Shown here in pieces: positions 33,829-42,639 of a stretch of 64,000 nucleotides of DNA (its first letter is position 1; every line of letters starts with the position of its first letter). Made by a program: the position numbers and the translations under genes. Origin of the DNA: an uncultured Gammaproteobacteria bacterium (lineage in GTDB: Bacteria > Pseudomonadota > Gammaproteobacteria > Pseudomonadales > Pseudohongiellaceae); assembly GCA_937898685.1 (NCBI GenBank), contig CALEJT010000044.1, positions 18,466-82,465 on the forward strand, in the 5' to 3' direction. The notes beneath the pieces were generated by a model, which ran no database searches, was not told the origin of the DNA, and was given only the letters and a program-made list of their open reading frames with translations.

Positions 33829-35745
33829 ATGAGCTGGTCATTCTCGTTGGGGCAGGGCTTGCGCAGGACTCTCGGGCGCAGACTGTGGCTGGTTCCGCTC
33901 GTGCTCTGCGTGGGCGCTGCGGCGCTGGCTCAGGAGCACAAGTCCTCCAACAAGCCGCCACTGCACGGCACGCATTGGGTGGCCATCACCGGCAAGCCCT
34001 TGGCTGCATCCGCCGGTGCGATGATCTTCAATCAGGGTGGTAACGCTGTCGATGCCGCCGCTGCCATGCTCGCCGCTGCCGCCACGATGTGGGACACCCT
34101 CGGCTGGGGCGGTGAAACCCAGGCCCTCATCCACAATCCGCGCACCGGCAAGGTCATTGCCATCAACGCTCTCGGTGTCGCTCCCACCGGCGCCACTCCC
34201 GAGTACTTCCGCAATCAGTTGGGCATGCCCTATCCGCCGGAATACGGTCCGCTCGCTGCGATCACGCCCGGCACTCCCGGTGGTCTGATGGTGATGCTGG
34301 CGCAGTTCGGCACAATGAGCCTCGAGCAGGTGCTCGCCCCCGCCATGGAAATGGCGCGCGGCTATCCGATCGAGTCGGTGCAGGTCGATGCCATCGCTGG
34401 TGTGGAGGCCTTGCTGCGCATCTGGCCGGATTCGCGGCGGGTGTTTCTGCCGCATCTCGATCCGAAAGTGCCGCGGCAAAGCGGTGTGCCGCGCCCGGGT
34501 GAGTTGTTCCGTCAGCCTGACCTGCTCGCGACACTCGAAAAATTGGTCGAAGCCGAGCGCGATGCGCTGCAGCGTGGCGCGAGTCGCGAAGATGCCATCA
34601 TGGCAGCCTACGAGCGTTTCTACCGCGGCGACATCGCACGCGATCTGACGCGCGCCGTACAGGAAGCCGGTGGGCTCATCACCATGGAGGATCTCGATCG
34701 TTGGCAGGTGTACGTCGAGGAACCGGTGAGCAGCACGTACAAGGGCATAGAGGTCTACAAGCTCAATTCGTGGGTGCAAGGACCGGTGATGCTGCAGATG
34801 CTCAACGTGCTGGAGAACTTCGACCTGCGCAACATGGGCTACAACTCGCCGCGCTACATCCACACGCTGTATCAGGCGATGAACCTCGCCTACGCCGACC
34901 GCGATTTCTATTACGGCGATCCCTATTTCCCGCCCGAAGAACCGATCAAGGGCTTGCTCAGCAAGGATTATGCGAAGGCTCGCGCCGCAACGATTCGGCA
35001 GGATCGTAACGACCCCACCGTGAAGCCGGGCGATCCCTACGTTTATCAGGGCGAGACCAACCCCTTCGCCGATCTGCTCGAGAAGTGGGAAATCAAGCGT
35101 GCCGCTTCGCCCTTCGCGCAGGTGGACGATCCCTTTGCTTCCGATCGCGAGCAGGCCCTGCGTGCCGGTACCACGTCGATTCAGGCCGCCGATGCCGAAG
35201 GCTGGATGGTGTCGATCACGCCCAGTGGCGGTTGGATTCCTGCGTTCATCGCCGGCAATACCGGCATCGGTCTGTCGCAACGCATGCAGAGCTTCGACAT
35301 GGATCGTGAGCGCAATCCCTTCAACGTAATGGAACCAGGCAAGCGGCCACGCGCAACGCTCTCGCCCGCATTGGCGTTGAAGGATGGCAAGCCCTTCCTG
35401 TCCTTCGCCGTGCAGGGCGGGGATTTCCAGGATCAGAATCTTCTGCAGTTCTTCCTCAATATCGTCGAATTTGGGATGGATCCTCAGCAGGCAAGCGAGG
35501 CCGCCAACATGGGCAGTTATCAGCTGCACAGCTCCTTCGGCGATCGTGCCAGCGAACCCGGCAAGTTGTTGCTGCGTGCCGATACGCCACTGGACGTACA
35601 GGTACAGCTGATGCGCATGGGTTACGACATCGTGCTCGAGGGTAAGACCTCCGGGCCGATCAACGGCATCCTCTTCGATCAGGTGCAGGGCACCATGATC
35701 GGTGGCTCCAGCGACTACGGGGACGACTACGGCATCGCCTGGTAG
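33829..35745 (+). CDS. Gamma-glutamyltransferase family protein (secreted Ntn hydrolase)
   Basis: 638 aa from the ATG at 33829 with a full AAGGAGGAG site. Signal peptide to about residue 36 (ALAQE). The family N-terminus is seen (ASAGAMIFNQGGNAVDAAAAMLAA). The autoprocessing Thr is expected at Thr448 in AGTTSIQ, where classic enzymes have GTTHFS. The oxyanion Gly-Gly is in PSGGW. The large subunit features (ITMEDLDRWQVYVEEPV) fit. The usual glutathione-binding Arg in the RSSAP segment is not obvious, so the substrate may differ from glutathione. Divergent from mgtC. Confidence 0.85.
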   Translation: MSWSFSLGQGLRRTLGRRLWLVPLVLCVGAAALAQEHKSSNKPPLHGTHWVAITGKPLAASAGAMIFNQGGNAVDAAAAMLAAAATMWDTLGWGGETQALIHNPRTGKVIAINALGVAPTGATPEYFRNQLGMPYPPEYGPLAAITPGTPGGLMVMLAQFGTMSLEQVLAPAMEMARGYPIESVQVDAIAGVEALLRIWPDSRRVFLPHLDPKVPRQSGVPRPGELFRQPDLLATLEKLVEAERDALQRGASREDAIMAAYERFYRGDIARDLTRAVQEAGGLITMEDLDRWQVYVEEPVSSTYKGIEVYKLNSWVQGPVMLQMLNVLENFDLRNMGYNSPRYIHTLYQAMNLAYADRDFYYGDPYFPPEEPIKGLLSKDYAKARAATIRQDRNDPTVKPGDPYVYQGETNPFADLLEKWEIKRAASPFAQVDDPFASDREQALRAGTTSIQAADAEGWMVSITPSGGWIPAFIAGNTGIGLSQRMQSFDMDRERNPFNVMEPGKRPRATLSPALALKDGKPFLSFAVQGGDFQDQNLLQFFLNIVEFGMDPQQASEAANMGSYQLHSSFGDRASEPGKLLLRADTPLDVQVQLMRMGYDIVLEGKTSGPINGILFDQVQGTMIGGSSDYGDDYGIAW

Positions 35746-35812
35746 CACGTCTTTTCCCGTCTGACGGAGCTTTGACGGCCCCGCTACTCCACAATTGATT
35801 GATTAGGCACAA

Positions 35813-35841
35813 CTGAATTCCGGCGGGATTAGCTGTATAAT
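35813..35841 (+). promoter_or_regulatory. Candidate sigma-70 promoter of ligAB
   Basis: Perfect TATAAT (35836-35841), 17-bp spacer, weak -35 CTGAAT (35813-35818). The ligA ATG is 35 bp downstream. An AT-rich stretch precedes the -35 element. Confidence 0.5.
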
Positions 35842-35875
35842 GCCGGCCTCTTTTTCAGCGCAAAGGTAAGATGCG

Positions 35876-36277
35876 ATGGTGTGGAAAAAGCACGACTACG
35901 ACGACATTCCGGGCACGTATGTGTTCGACGGCAAACATGCCCATGGCGCTTACGCGCTGAACAAGCTGTTGTTTTCCTTCAATACCGAGGAAAACCGCTC
36001 CGAGTTCGATGCTGATCCCGCCGCCTACTGTGACAAGTTCGGTGTAACGGGCAAGTACAAGGAAGCCGTCCTGAACAAGGACTTCCTCGGCATGCTGCGC
36101 ATGGGCGCGAACATCTACTTCATGGCCAAGATGGCCATCCCGCGCGGTACCTCCGTGCAGGATGCAGGTGCCCAGTTCCAGGGCATCACCACCAAAGAAT
36201 TCCAGGAAAAGCTGTTGCAGAAGGGCGTAGGGCTCGTCGAGAAACTCGAGAAGGTTGGAGGTTATTGGAATGGCTAA
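35876..36277 (+). CDS. ligA: Protocatechuate 4,5-dioxygenase alpha subunit
   Basis: 133 aa from the ATG at 35876 (AAGGTAAG upstream). Aligns from memory with Sphingobium SYK-6 LigA: DDIPGTYVFDG, ALNKLL, NREFxADxAAY, LNKDFLGMLRMGANIYFMAKM and a final GVGLVEKLEKVGGY. The small subunit covers the active site of LigB; the pair cleaves protocatechuate between C4 and C5 to 4-carboxy-2-hydroxymuconate 6-semialdehyde. Its stop overlaps the ligB start. Cytosolic. Confidence 0.9.
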   Translation: MVWKKHDYDDIPGTYVFDGKHAHGAYALNKLLFSFNTEENRSEFDADPAAYCDKFGVTGKYKEAVLNKDFLGMLRMGANIYFMAKMAIPRGTSVQDAGAQFQGITTKEFQEKLLQKGVGLVEKLEKVGGYWNG

Positions 36278-37115
36278 GATCATCGGTGGAGTGACGAGCT
36301 CCCACATCCCGGCAGTAGGTAATGCCATTGCCAATGGTTTGACGCAGGAACCGTACTGGAAACGTTTCTTCGACGGCTACGAGCCGGCCAAGGCTTGGCT
36401 GCGTGACGTTGCCAAGCCCGACATCGTGATCGTCGTCTACAACGACCACGGTCTGAACTTCTTCCTGGACAAGATGCCGACCTTCGCCCTCGGTTGTGCC
36501 GACATCTACCACAACGCCGACGAAGGCTGGGGTCTGAAGCCCGTGGCTCCGTTCGAAGGTGATGCCCAGTTCTCCTGGCACATCGCCGAGTCGCTGGTAG
36601 AGCAGGAATTCGACATCTGCATGTGTCAGGAAATGCTGGTCGACCACGGCTTCGTGAACCCGATCCGTGCTCTGTTCGGCACGCACGAGAAGTGGCCGGT
36701 CAAGGCGATCCCGCTCGCCGTCAACACCGTACAGCACCCGGTACCCACCGCAGCCCGCTGCCTGAAACTCGGCCGCGCCCTGCGCAAGGCGATCGAATCC
36801 TATCCGGAAGATCTGCGCGTAGTGGTACTCGGCACCGGCGGCATGTCGCACCAGCTGCAGGGTGAGCGCGCTGGCCTCATCAACGTCGAATTCGACATCG
36901 AGTGCATGGAACAGATCGCCAAGGATCCGGAGTGGATGACCAAGTTCTCCAACGCCGAGATCATGGAAAAAGCCGGCACCGAAGGCATCGAAACCATCAT
37001 GTGGCTGGTGATGCGCGGCGCCGTTCAGCCGAACGCCCGTCTGATCCACAAGCACTACCACGCGCCGATTTCCAACACGGGTTCGGGTGTGATGGTTCTG
37101 GAAAACGTGCTCTGA
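36270..37115 (+). CDS. ligB: Protocatechuate 4,5-dioxygenase beta subunit
   Basis: 281 aa from the ATG at 36270. Extradiol class III dioxygenase. Iron ligands by comparison with SYK-6 LigB are His12 (GGVTSSH), His60 (VYNDHG) and Glu241 (EGIETIMW); catalytic His126 (DHGF) and His194 (GGMSHQ) are also present. All key residues are kept, so the enzyme should be active. LigAB can also oxidise gallate slowly; which substrate is used here is unknown. A strong terminator ends the two-gene unit. Confidence 0.92.
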   Translation: MAKIIGGVTSSHIPAVGNAIANGLTQEPYWKRFFDGYEPAKAWLRDVAKPDIVIVVYNDHGLNFFLDKMPTFALGCADIYHNADEGWGLKPVAPFEGDAQFSWHIAESLVEQEFDICMCQEMLVDHGFVNPIRALFGTHEKWPVKAIPLAVNTVQHPVPTAARCLKLGRALRKAIESYPEDLRVVVLGTGGMSHQLQGERAGLINVEFDIECMEQIAKDPEWMTKFSNAEIMEKAGTEGIETIMWLVMRGAVQPNARLIHKHYHAPISNTGSGVMVLENVL

Positions 37116-37140
37116 GCAGGTTTTCAAACCGATCGAAACA

Positions 37141-37169
37141 AAAAGGCGCCAGAGATGGCGCCTTTTTTG
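37141..37169. terminator. Bidirectional Rho-independent terminator
   Basis: A 10-bp stem (37141-37150 with 37157-37166) flanked by A and T runs, ending ligAB and the convergent corA. Confidence 0.9.
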
Positions 37170-37196
37170 TGTCCCGGTTTCTGCTCCGCGTGATTC

Positions 37197-38162
37197 CTAC
37201 AACCAGCCTTTGCTCTTGAAGTAGAGATAGGGCGCAACGCCCGAGAGCAGCATCAGTCCCAAGGCCATCGGATAGCCCGCCACCCACTCGAGTTCAGGGA
37301 TGTGGACGAAGTTCATGCCGTAGATGCTGGCGATCATCGTGGGCGGCAGGAACACCACTGCGGCGATCGAGAAGGTTTTGATGATCTGGTTCTGTTCGAT
37401 GTTGATGAAGCCCTGGGTGGAATCCATCAGGAAGTTGATCTTGTCGAACAGGAAGGTGGTGTGGGACATCAGGGTCTCGATGTCGCGCATCACGTCGCGC
37501 ATGGTCGAGGAACGCTCCGACTGCGCCGGCAGATGGCGTAGCAGGAAGGAGATGTTGCGCTGCGTATCCATCAGGCAGAGGCGCATCTTGCCGTTGCTGT
37601 CTTCCAGGTGCGAGAGCTTGCTGATCGCGTCTTCCAGTTCCGCTTCCTCATCCTCCAACACCATGAAGCTGACGCTTTCGAGTTGGACGTGCAGGTCTTC
37701 CAGAGCGTCGGCATGGTTTTCGACCTTCTGTTCCAGCATCGTGACGAGCAGATCCTGCGGTGAATTACATTCCACCTGGCCGCGACGTGCACGCATGCGC
37801 AGGAGACGGAAGTCGGCGAGCTCGTCCTCGCGAATGGTGATCAGGCGTTCCTTCTGCAGGATGCAGGCAACCGACACGGTCTGATGGCGGCCTTCGGCCT
37901 GTGCCAGGAATAGAGAGTGCACATGGATGCCGGCCTGATCCACGAAGCAACGGGCCGAGGCCTCGATCTCCTCGACCTCGTCGAACTCGGGCAGGTCCGT
38001 GTGCATCAGACCCTGCAATAAGCTGCGCTCTTCTTCATCCGGCTCCTGCGCATCGATCCAATCGGCTTCCTCGAGCAGGGCTCGACGGTGCTCGGGTGCG
38101 GTGTCGCTCGGGTAGGGAATTTCCTGGATCAAACCACCCTGGATGCGAAAGAGTCGCAGCAT
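37197..38162 (-). CDS. corA: CorA family magnesium/cobalt transporter
   Basis: 321 aa. Long helical cytoplasmic domain, two C-terminal membrane helices and the YGMNF ion-selectivity motif near residue 276, with LPPTMIASIYG before it. Forms a pentameric Mg2+ channel. It matches the CorA/ZntB family in size; ZntB exports zinc and has the GGVNG-less loop pattern GxN, so the magnesium assignment is the likely one. Two Lys close the C-terminus as in CorA (KSKGWL). Confidence 0.88.
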   Translation of the reverse strand: MLRLFRIQGGLIQEIPYPSDTAPEHRRALLEEADWIDAQEPDEEERSLLQGLMHTDLPEFDEVEEIEASARCFVDQAGIHVHSLFLAQAEGRHQTVSVACILQKERLITIREDELADFRLLRMRARRGQVECNSPQDLLVTMLEQKVENHADALEDLHVQLESVSFMVLEDEEAELEDAISKLSHLEDSNGKMRLCLMDTQRNISFLLRHLPAQSERSSTMRDVMRDIETLMSHTTFLFDKINFLMDSTQGFINIEQNQIIKTFSIAAVVFLPPTMIASIYGMNFVHIPELEWVAGYPMALGLMLLSGVAPYLYFKSKGWL

Positions 38163-38165
38163 GTA

Positions 38166-39149
38166 TTACTCCTTGACGTACTTCTCCACGCGGCGATTCA
38201 CCACGTCCGCAATGTAGATGTTGCCCACCGCATCCAGCGTCAGGTAGTGAGCTTCACCGAACTGACCCACGCCGGTGCCGGGACTGCCGAGCGTGCCGAC
38301 CAAGCTGCCGTCTTCGATGTTGATCTTGCCGAACTCACCATCGAAGCCGGAGGTCATGTAGAGAAAGCCATCGTCGTGCAGATAGAGGCCACACACCATG
38401 GCGTCGTAGGTCCATTCACCGAGGTAGTTGCCGTCGGTGTCGAAGCGTTGAATGCGGAAGTTCTCGCGGTCGGCAACGTAGAGCACGTCGTTGGCGTCGA
38501 TCTCGATCGAATGCGCCGCGAAAAATTCGCCGGCACCGGTGCCACGGCCGCCCCATTGTTTGATGAAGGTGCCATCACTCGAAAACTTCAGCACCTTCGG
38601 TTCGCCCACACCGTGTCCCTGCACGACATAGAGATTGCCCTGGCTGTCGAGCGCGGTTTCGTTGGGCTGATCGAAGAGATGTTGACCAGCAGCTTCGTCC
38701 CAGGCGCCGTTCTGACCCGAGGTGCCGAGCGTCATCAACACGTTGCCGTTAGGATCGAGCTTCTGCACGATGTGCAGCCCCACGTCCGTCACCCACAGAT
38801 TGCCGTCCTTGTCGAGCCGCATGCCATGCGTACGGCTGTAGTTGGAGCCATCGCCGAAGGTGCGTACCAGATTGCCGTCGGGTGCGAACTCGAGGAAGGG
38901 GTGCGGGCCACGCTGCAACACGAGCAGGTTGCCCGCCGCATTCATCGCCACCGAAGCCACCGAATCGAATTCCACGCCATCCGTGAACTTGAAGAAGCTG
39001 TCGCTCGGTACGGCGTGATAACCGGGCAGGGACCAGGCCTTGAGCGGCAGCAGCGGGCGCTGTGGCGGTTGCGCCGCGGCAGGCATCACGCTGCACAGGG
39101 CGAGCACGGAGCTCAGGAGTACCGCAGTCTTCTTCAGGTGGTTCGGCAT
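38166..39149 (-). CDS. Secreted NHL-repeat beta-propeller protein
   Basis: 327 aa. Signal peptide to about residue 26 (AAAQPP). Six or so NHL repeats of the form DGNLWVTDVGLHIVQKLD / NVLYVADRENFRIQRFD / VGNIYIADVVNRRVEKY. NHL propellers bind protein, metal or ligand; a similar fold occurs in peptidyl-hydroxyglycine lyase and in gluconolactonase-like proteins. Without the catalytic residues I cannot assign an enzyme. It starts 3 bp from the corA start side and is followed by an aldo/keto reductase upstream. Confidence 0.75.
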   Translation of the reverse strand: MPNHLKKTAVLLSSVLALCSVMPAAAQPPQRPLLPLKAWSLPGYHAVPSDSFFKFTDGVEFDSVASVAMNAAGNLLVLQRGPHPFLEFAPDGNLVRTFGDGSNYSRTHGMRLDKDGNLWVTDVGLHIVQKLDPNGNVLMTLGTSGQNGAWDEAAGQHLFDQPNETALDSQGNLYVVQGHGVGEPKVLKFSSDGTFIKQWGGRGTGAGEFFAAHSIEIDANDVLYVADRENFRIQRFDTDGNYLGEWTYDAMVCGLYLHDDGFLYMTSGFDGEFGKINIEDGSLVGTLGSPGTGVGQFGEAHYLTLDAVGNIYIADVVNRRVEKYVKE

Positions 39150-39190
39150 GACGGATTTTCTCTCTTGTAATTGTTGGTGGACTTACCGGT

Positions 39191-40180
39191 TCAGAACTGC
39201 TCGGTATCGATTTCCTTCTGCGTAGCTTCGTTGTAACGCGCACCGTGCACTGTGTTCTGGTTGATGAGCTGATCCAGTCGGCTCACCTGCGAATCGGTGA
39301 GTTTCACGTCGATGGCACCGAAGTTTTCTTCGGCATAGGCCACGTGACGTGTGCCCGGAATCGGGATGATGTGCGGCGCCTTGTGCAGCAGCCAGGCCAG
39401 AGCCAGCTGTGCCATGGTGCAACCCACTTCGTTGGCGATGGCGCGATAACCTTCGAGAAGCTCGAGGTTCTTCGGATAGTTCTCGGGATAGAAGCGCGGC
39501 ATGCCGTGGCGGATGTCGGCCGGTTCCAGCTGTGCTTTCGGATCGGTGAGACGGCCGGTGAGGAAGCCACGCGCGAGCGGGCTGAAGGCCACGAAGGCGG
39601 TGCCGAGTTCACGGCAGGTGTCGAGCACGGCGATCTCGGCGTTGCGGCTCCACAGCGAGTATTCGGTTTGCAGTGCCGTGATCGGATGTACGGCGTGCGC
39701 CTTGCGCAGGGTTTCGGCGGACACTTCGGAGATGCCGAGCGTACGTACCTTGCCTTCTTCGACCAGACGCGACATTTCGCCGATGCTGTCTTCGACCGGC
39801 ACCTTGAAGTCGCGACGGTGCAGGTAGTAGAGGTCGATGACGTCGGTCTGCAGACGCTTGAGCGCGTCTTCACAAGTCTGACGGATCACTTCCGGACGAC
39901 CGTCGATGGCGCGCTTGCCATCGGGGCCTTTGAACATGCCGCACTTGCTGGCCAGCACGAATTCGTTGCGACGGCCCTTCAGCACGCGTCCCAGAAGTTC
40001 TTCGTTCTTGCCGAAGCCATAGAGCGCAGCCGTGTCGAAAAAGTTGTAGCCGATTTCGAGCGCACGCAGCAGGGTCTTTTCGGCTTCGACGGGATCGGGC
40101 GTGCCGTAGGCATGGGACATGCTCATGCAGCCGAGACCGATGGCGTTGACGGTGAAGGGACCGAGCGGACGAGTTTGCAT
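39191..40180 (-). CDS. Aldo/keto reductase
   Basis: 329 aa from the ATG at 40180 (AGGAGTTCCC upstream). TIM-barrel oxidoreductase with the catalytic tetrad Asp (FFDTAALYG), Tyr, Lys (ASKCGM) and His (YYLHRRD), and the NADP-binding end (IPIPGTRHVAYAEEN). Similar to the Tas/YajO or pyridoxal reductase subgroup. Substrate unknown; it stands between an NHL gene and the PQQ dehydrogenase region. Confidence 0.88.
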   Translation of the reverse strand: MQTRPLGPFTVNAIGLGCMSMSHAYGTPDPVEAEKTLLRALEIGYNFFDTAALYGFGKNEELLGRVLKGRRNEFVLASKCGMFKGPDGKRAIDGRPEVIRQTCEDALKRLQTDVIDLYYLHRRDFKVPVEDSIGEMSRLVEEGKVRTLGISEVSAETLRKAHAVHPITALQTEYSLWSRNAEIAVLDTCRELGTAFVAFSPLARGFLTGRLTDPKAQLEPADIRHGMPRFYPENYPKNLELLEGYRAIANEVGCTMAQLALAWLLHKAPHIIPIPGTRHVAYAEENFGAIDVKLTDSQVSRLDQLINQNTVHGARYNEATQKEIDTEQF

Positions 40181-40397
40181 GGGAACTCCTGGGCTTACTG
40201 ATTCATGACGGCGGCAGATTGTACCCCAGGGGGGCGGGAGCTCCACCCAAGATTGCTGCAAGCGGCATCATGAGCCGTGCGCAGCGAGGCAATTTCGCAC
40301 ACCGGCGCGATTATGCAGAGCGGATCGCGCTGACTGCGTCAAAAGCGCGCAAATCCGCTGCCGTGGCCACGGCAGCGGAAGGTGGAGGGCGTGGAGA

Positions 40398-40808
40398 TCA
40401 GCGCTCCGGGGCGCCGGAGGAATTGGGCGGAGCCGATCCGCCGAAGAAGAGCGGCGTGCCGTCGATGAAGTGAATGGTGCGACCCACCGCGCGAGTGGCA
40501 CCGTCGCGTGCCTGATAGCCGAAGACTTTCAATTCCGAGCCGATGGGAATCGAGTTCTTGGTCACTCCCTGCCGGAACAGCGAATTGGGACTGCCGCCTT
40601 CGATCATCCAGTTTTCCGTGGTGCCGTCCTCCCTGGTGACGGCGAGATGGATCCACGAATGCGGGTTGATCAATTCCACCTTCGTGACCTTGCCGGTGAA
40701 TTCGACGGGACTCTCGACGTCGAACTCAGCCGAAAAGGCGTGGTGCGCATGGGCGCTTGTGGAAAGTGCGAGGCCGAGAGCTGCACAGCTGATGAGACGC
40801 AGGATCAT
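40398..40808 (-). CDS. DUF6152-like secreted protein (copy 3)
   Basis: 136 aa; start ATG with a full AAAGGAGG site, 4 bp overlap with the upstream gene (ATGA). Signal peptide 1-21; cleavage after AHA exposes His22-His23 as the mature N-terminus. NPH motif His50. The final segment is Gly/Pro/Ser-rich. It is the last gene of the PQQ dehydrogenase operon, so expression with a periplasmic redox enzyme is likely. Function unknown. Confidence 0.8.
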   Translation of the reverse strand: MILRLISCAALGLALSTSAHAHHAFSAEFDVESPVEFTGKVTKVELINPHSWIHLAVTREDGTTENWMIEGGSPNSLFRQGVTKNSIPIGSELKVFGYQARDGATRAVGRTIHFIDGTPLFFGGSAPPNSSGAPER

Positions 40809-41767
40809 GGTTTGCCTCCTTTGGCTTCGATGGCGCGGGCACCGCTGAGATTGTTGGGAAGGCCATAGTTGCCCTCGTGGCAGGCGTACTCGAAGACGGG
40901 GCCTTCGACTGCCTGCATCACGTAGTCACCCGACCAGGGTGCCTCCCACAGCGTGGGATCGTTCACGGTGAATTCGTACTTGAGCGTCTCGGCGTCGATG
41001 CGCGAGATGCGTTCCACCACCTTGGCATCGACCGCCATCGGCGCGGCTGCGCCCGTGGGTGTGACGCGGCCGGAGAAGCCCGTGGTTTCGATCACGAGCG
41101 TATCGCCTTCCCAGTGCCCCCATGAGGAGCCTTGCCACTGTGGCGGCAGCACCGCCGTCGGGGCCGAGTCACGGATGGGAATCACGCGCGCGTCGTGAAT
41201 CATCTCGGACATGATCACGATGTGGTTCTTGCTCTCCATGATCTGCACATGGTTGTTGTAACCCGTCGGCAACAGCGGCGGACCTTCGTGGGCCCAGATG
41301 ATGCAGCGCTCGCTGAGCGAGCGTTCCTTGGCGCTGTCGAAGCCATGCTCGGCACGCCAGGCGCGAATTTCCTGGCCACGCGCCAATGCCTCGGGCGTGG
41401 CAGGCGGCAGACGACCATTCTTGGGCGAGGTGATGATGGAACTGCGGTGGCTGAACACGGTCTGGTTCTGCGCGCGAGCCATGCCGTAGTCGTCGAACTG
41501 GTAGTGCACGTCCGCCTCCGTGCCGGGCTGGGTTTCCGTCACAGTCATGGCGCGCTCGAGGCGTGCCTGCGCCTCTTCCTCGGTGAGGAATTCGCGTTCG
41601 CCCAGATCGACCGGGCGCTCGAGCGGCACGATGGTGGCGTTGGTGTAGTAGCCCTGCAGTGACGGCGTGCCCCAGGACGTGCGCGGGAGCTCATCCGCGG
41701 CTGCGGCAAGGGCACTCGACAACAGGGCGATGGTAGAGAGCTTGCGATAAGGGAATGACGCGTTCAT
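40805..41767 (-). CDS. Secreted GHWEGDTLV-family protein (copy 3)
   Basis: 320 aa from the ATG at 41767, overlapping the upstream gene by 4 bp (ATGA). Signal peptide about 1-23 (LAAAADE). Middle region HSxIITSPKNGRLPP and RAW, then GHWEGDTLVIETTGF and near the end a Cys-containing YACHEGNYG. It has an extra N-terminal segment of about 60 residues relative to copy 4. Operon position: PQQ dehydrogenase, copy 4, copy 3, DUF6152-like. Confidence 0.8.
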   Translation of the reverse strand: MNASFPYRKLSTIALLSSALAAAADELPRTSWGTPSLQGYYTNATIVPLERPVDLGEREFLTEEEAQARLERAMTVTETQPGTEADVHYQFDDYGMARAQNQTVFSHRSSIITSPKNGRLPPATPEALARGQEIRAWRAEHGFDSAKERSLSERCIIWAHEGPPLLPTGYNNHVQIMESKNHIVIMSEMIHDARVIPIRDSAPTAVLPPQWQGSSWGHWEGDTLVIETTGFSGRVTPTGAAAPMAVDAKVVERISRIDAETLKYEFTVNDPTLWEAPWSGDYVMQAVEGPVFEYACHEGNYGLPNNLSGARAIEAKGGKP

Positions 41768-42600
41768 GGTTGTTCTCCGGCAGCGTTGGAGCGGGCTGCG
41801 GCATCCTTGCTCAAGTGGCCGTACAGCAGTTCTTCGGCGAATTCCGCGCACTTGAAGTCGAGCAGCCTGGCTTCCTCTTCGACATGTTTGTACAGCGGCA
41901 TGCTGAGCGTCCACGGCTCAGAGAAGACCGTGGGATCCTCGATCGTTGCTTCATACGAAATCACATAAGGATTGAGCATGGTGTAGCGCTCGATCACGCG
42001 ACGCTGCTCGGAAGCGAAGTTGCCGCTGCGGTCGAGCCAGTTGGCGTTGAGTCCGGTCACTTCGATCACCAGCGTGTCACCTTCCCAATGCCCATTCGAC
42101 CACCCCATCCAGCTATCGACCGGGGCGGGCTGATGATTGCTCATGTTGATCGTGCGCACGGCACCGGCGAACTGGTAGACCATCATGAGGTCGCCGTCCG
42201 ATTGCACGATCTGGAAGGGATAGGGCATGTAGGTGGCACGCGGCAGGCCGGGCATGTAGCACTTCGCCTCGGGATCCTCGGTGCGGCGATTCTGGAAGTT
42301 TTGTTCCTTTTGCGCTTTGGCTTCGGGCAGGTAGGGGATGTGTCCACCCTTCACGACACTGGGGCCTGGTGGTACCGCACCGATGGCACCCAGGATTTCG
42401 GTTGCTCCCTGCGTCGCGGAGTGGGCCTCGAGGTTCCAGTTGGCGGTGTTCATCACCTGCCAGATGCCGTTGAGATCGGGCTTGCCATCGGCCGTACGTG
42501 GTAGTTCCTGCGCCGCCACGTTCGCGCTGACCAGTAGCAAGGCTACCCCGAGTGGACGCAGTAGACCTGGGGTTGGATGGGCCGAACTTCGTTGCAGCAT
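41764..42600 (-). CDS. Secreted GHWEGDTLV-family protein (copy 4)
   Basis: 278 aa. Signal peptide about 1-30 (NVAAQE). Motif sequence: GKPDLNGIWQVMN, CYMPGLPRATY, GHWEGDTLVIEVTGL, RYTMLNPYVISYEATIEDP and a late Cys (FKCAEFAEE). Start 39 bp upstream of the PQQ dehydrogenase stop on the minus strand and AAGAGG before its ATG, so it is cotranscribed with that enzyme. Function unknown. Confidence 0.8.
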   Translation of the reverse strand: MLQRSSAHPTPGLLRPLGVALLLVSANVAAQELPRTADGKPDLNGIWQVMNTANWNLEAHSATQGATEILGAIGAVPPGPSVVKGGHIPYLPEAKAQKEQNFQNRRTEDPEAKCYMPGLPRATYMPYPFQIVQSDGDLMMVYQFAGAVRTINMSNHQPAPVDSWMGWSNGHWEGDTLVIEVTGLNANWLDRSGNFASEQRRVIERYTMLNPYVISYEATIEDPTVFSEPWTLSMPLYKHVEEEARLLDFKCAEFAEELLYGHLSKDAAARSNAAGEQP

Positions 42601-42639
42601 GCGGGATACCTCTTGTCTGTTACTGGCTTGCTAAGGGGG

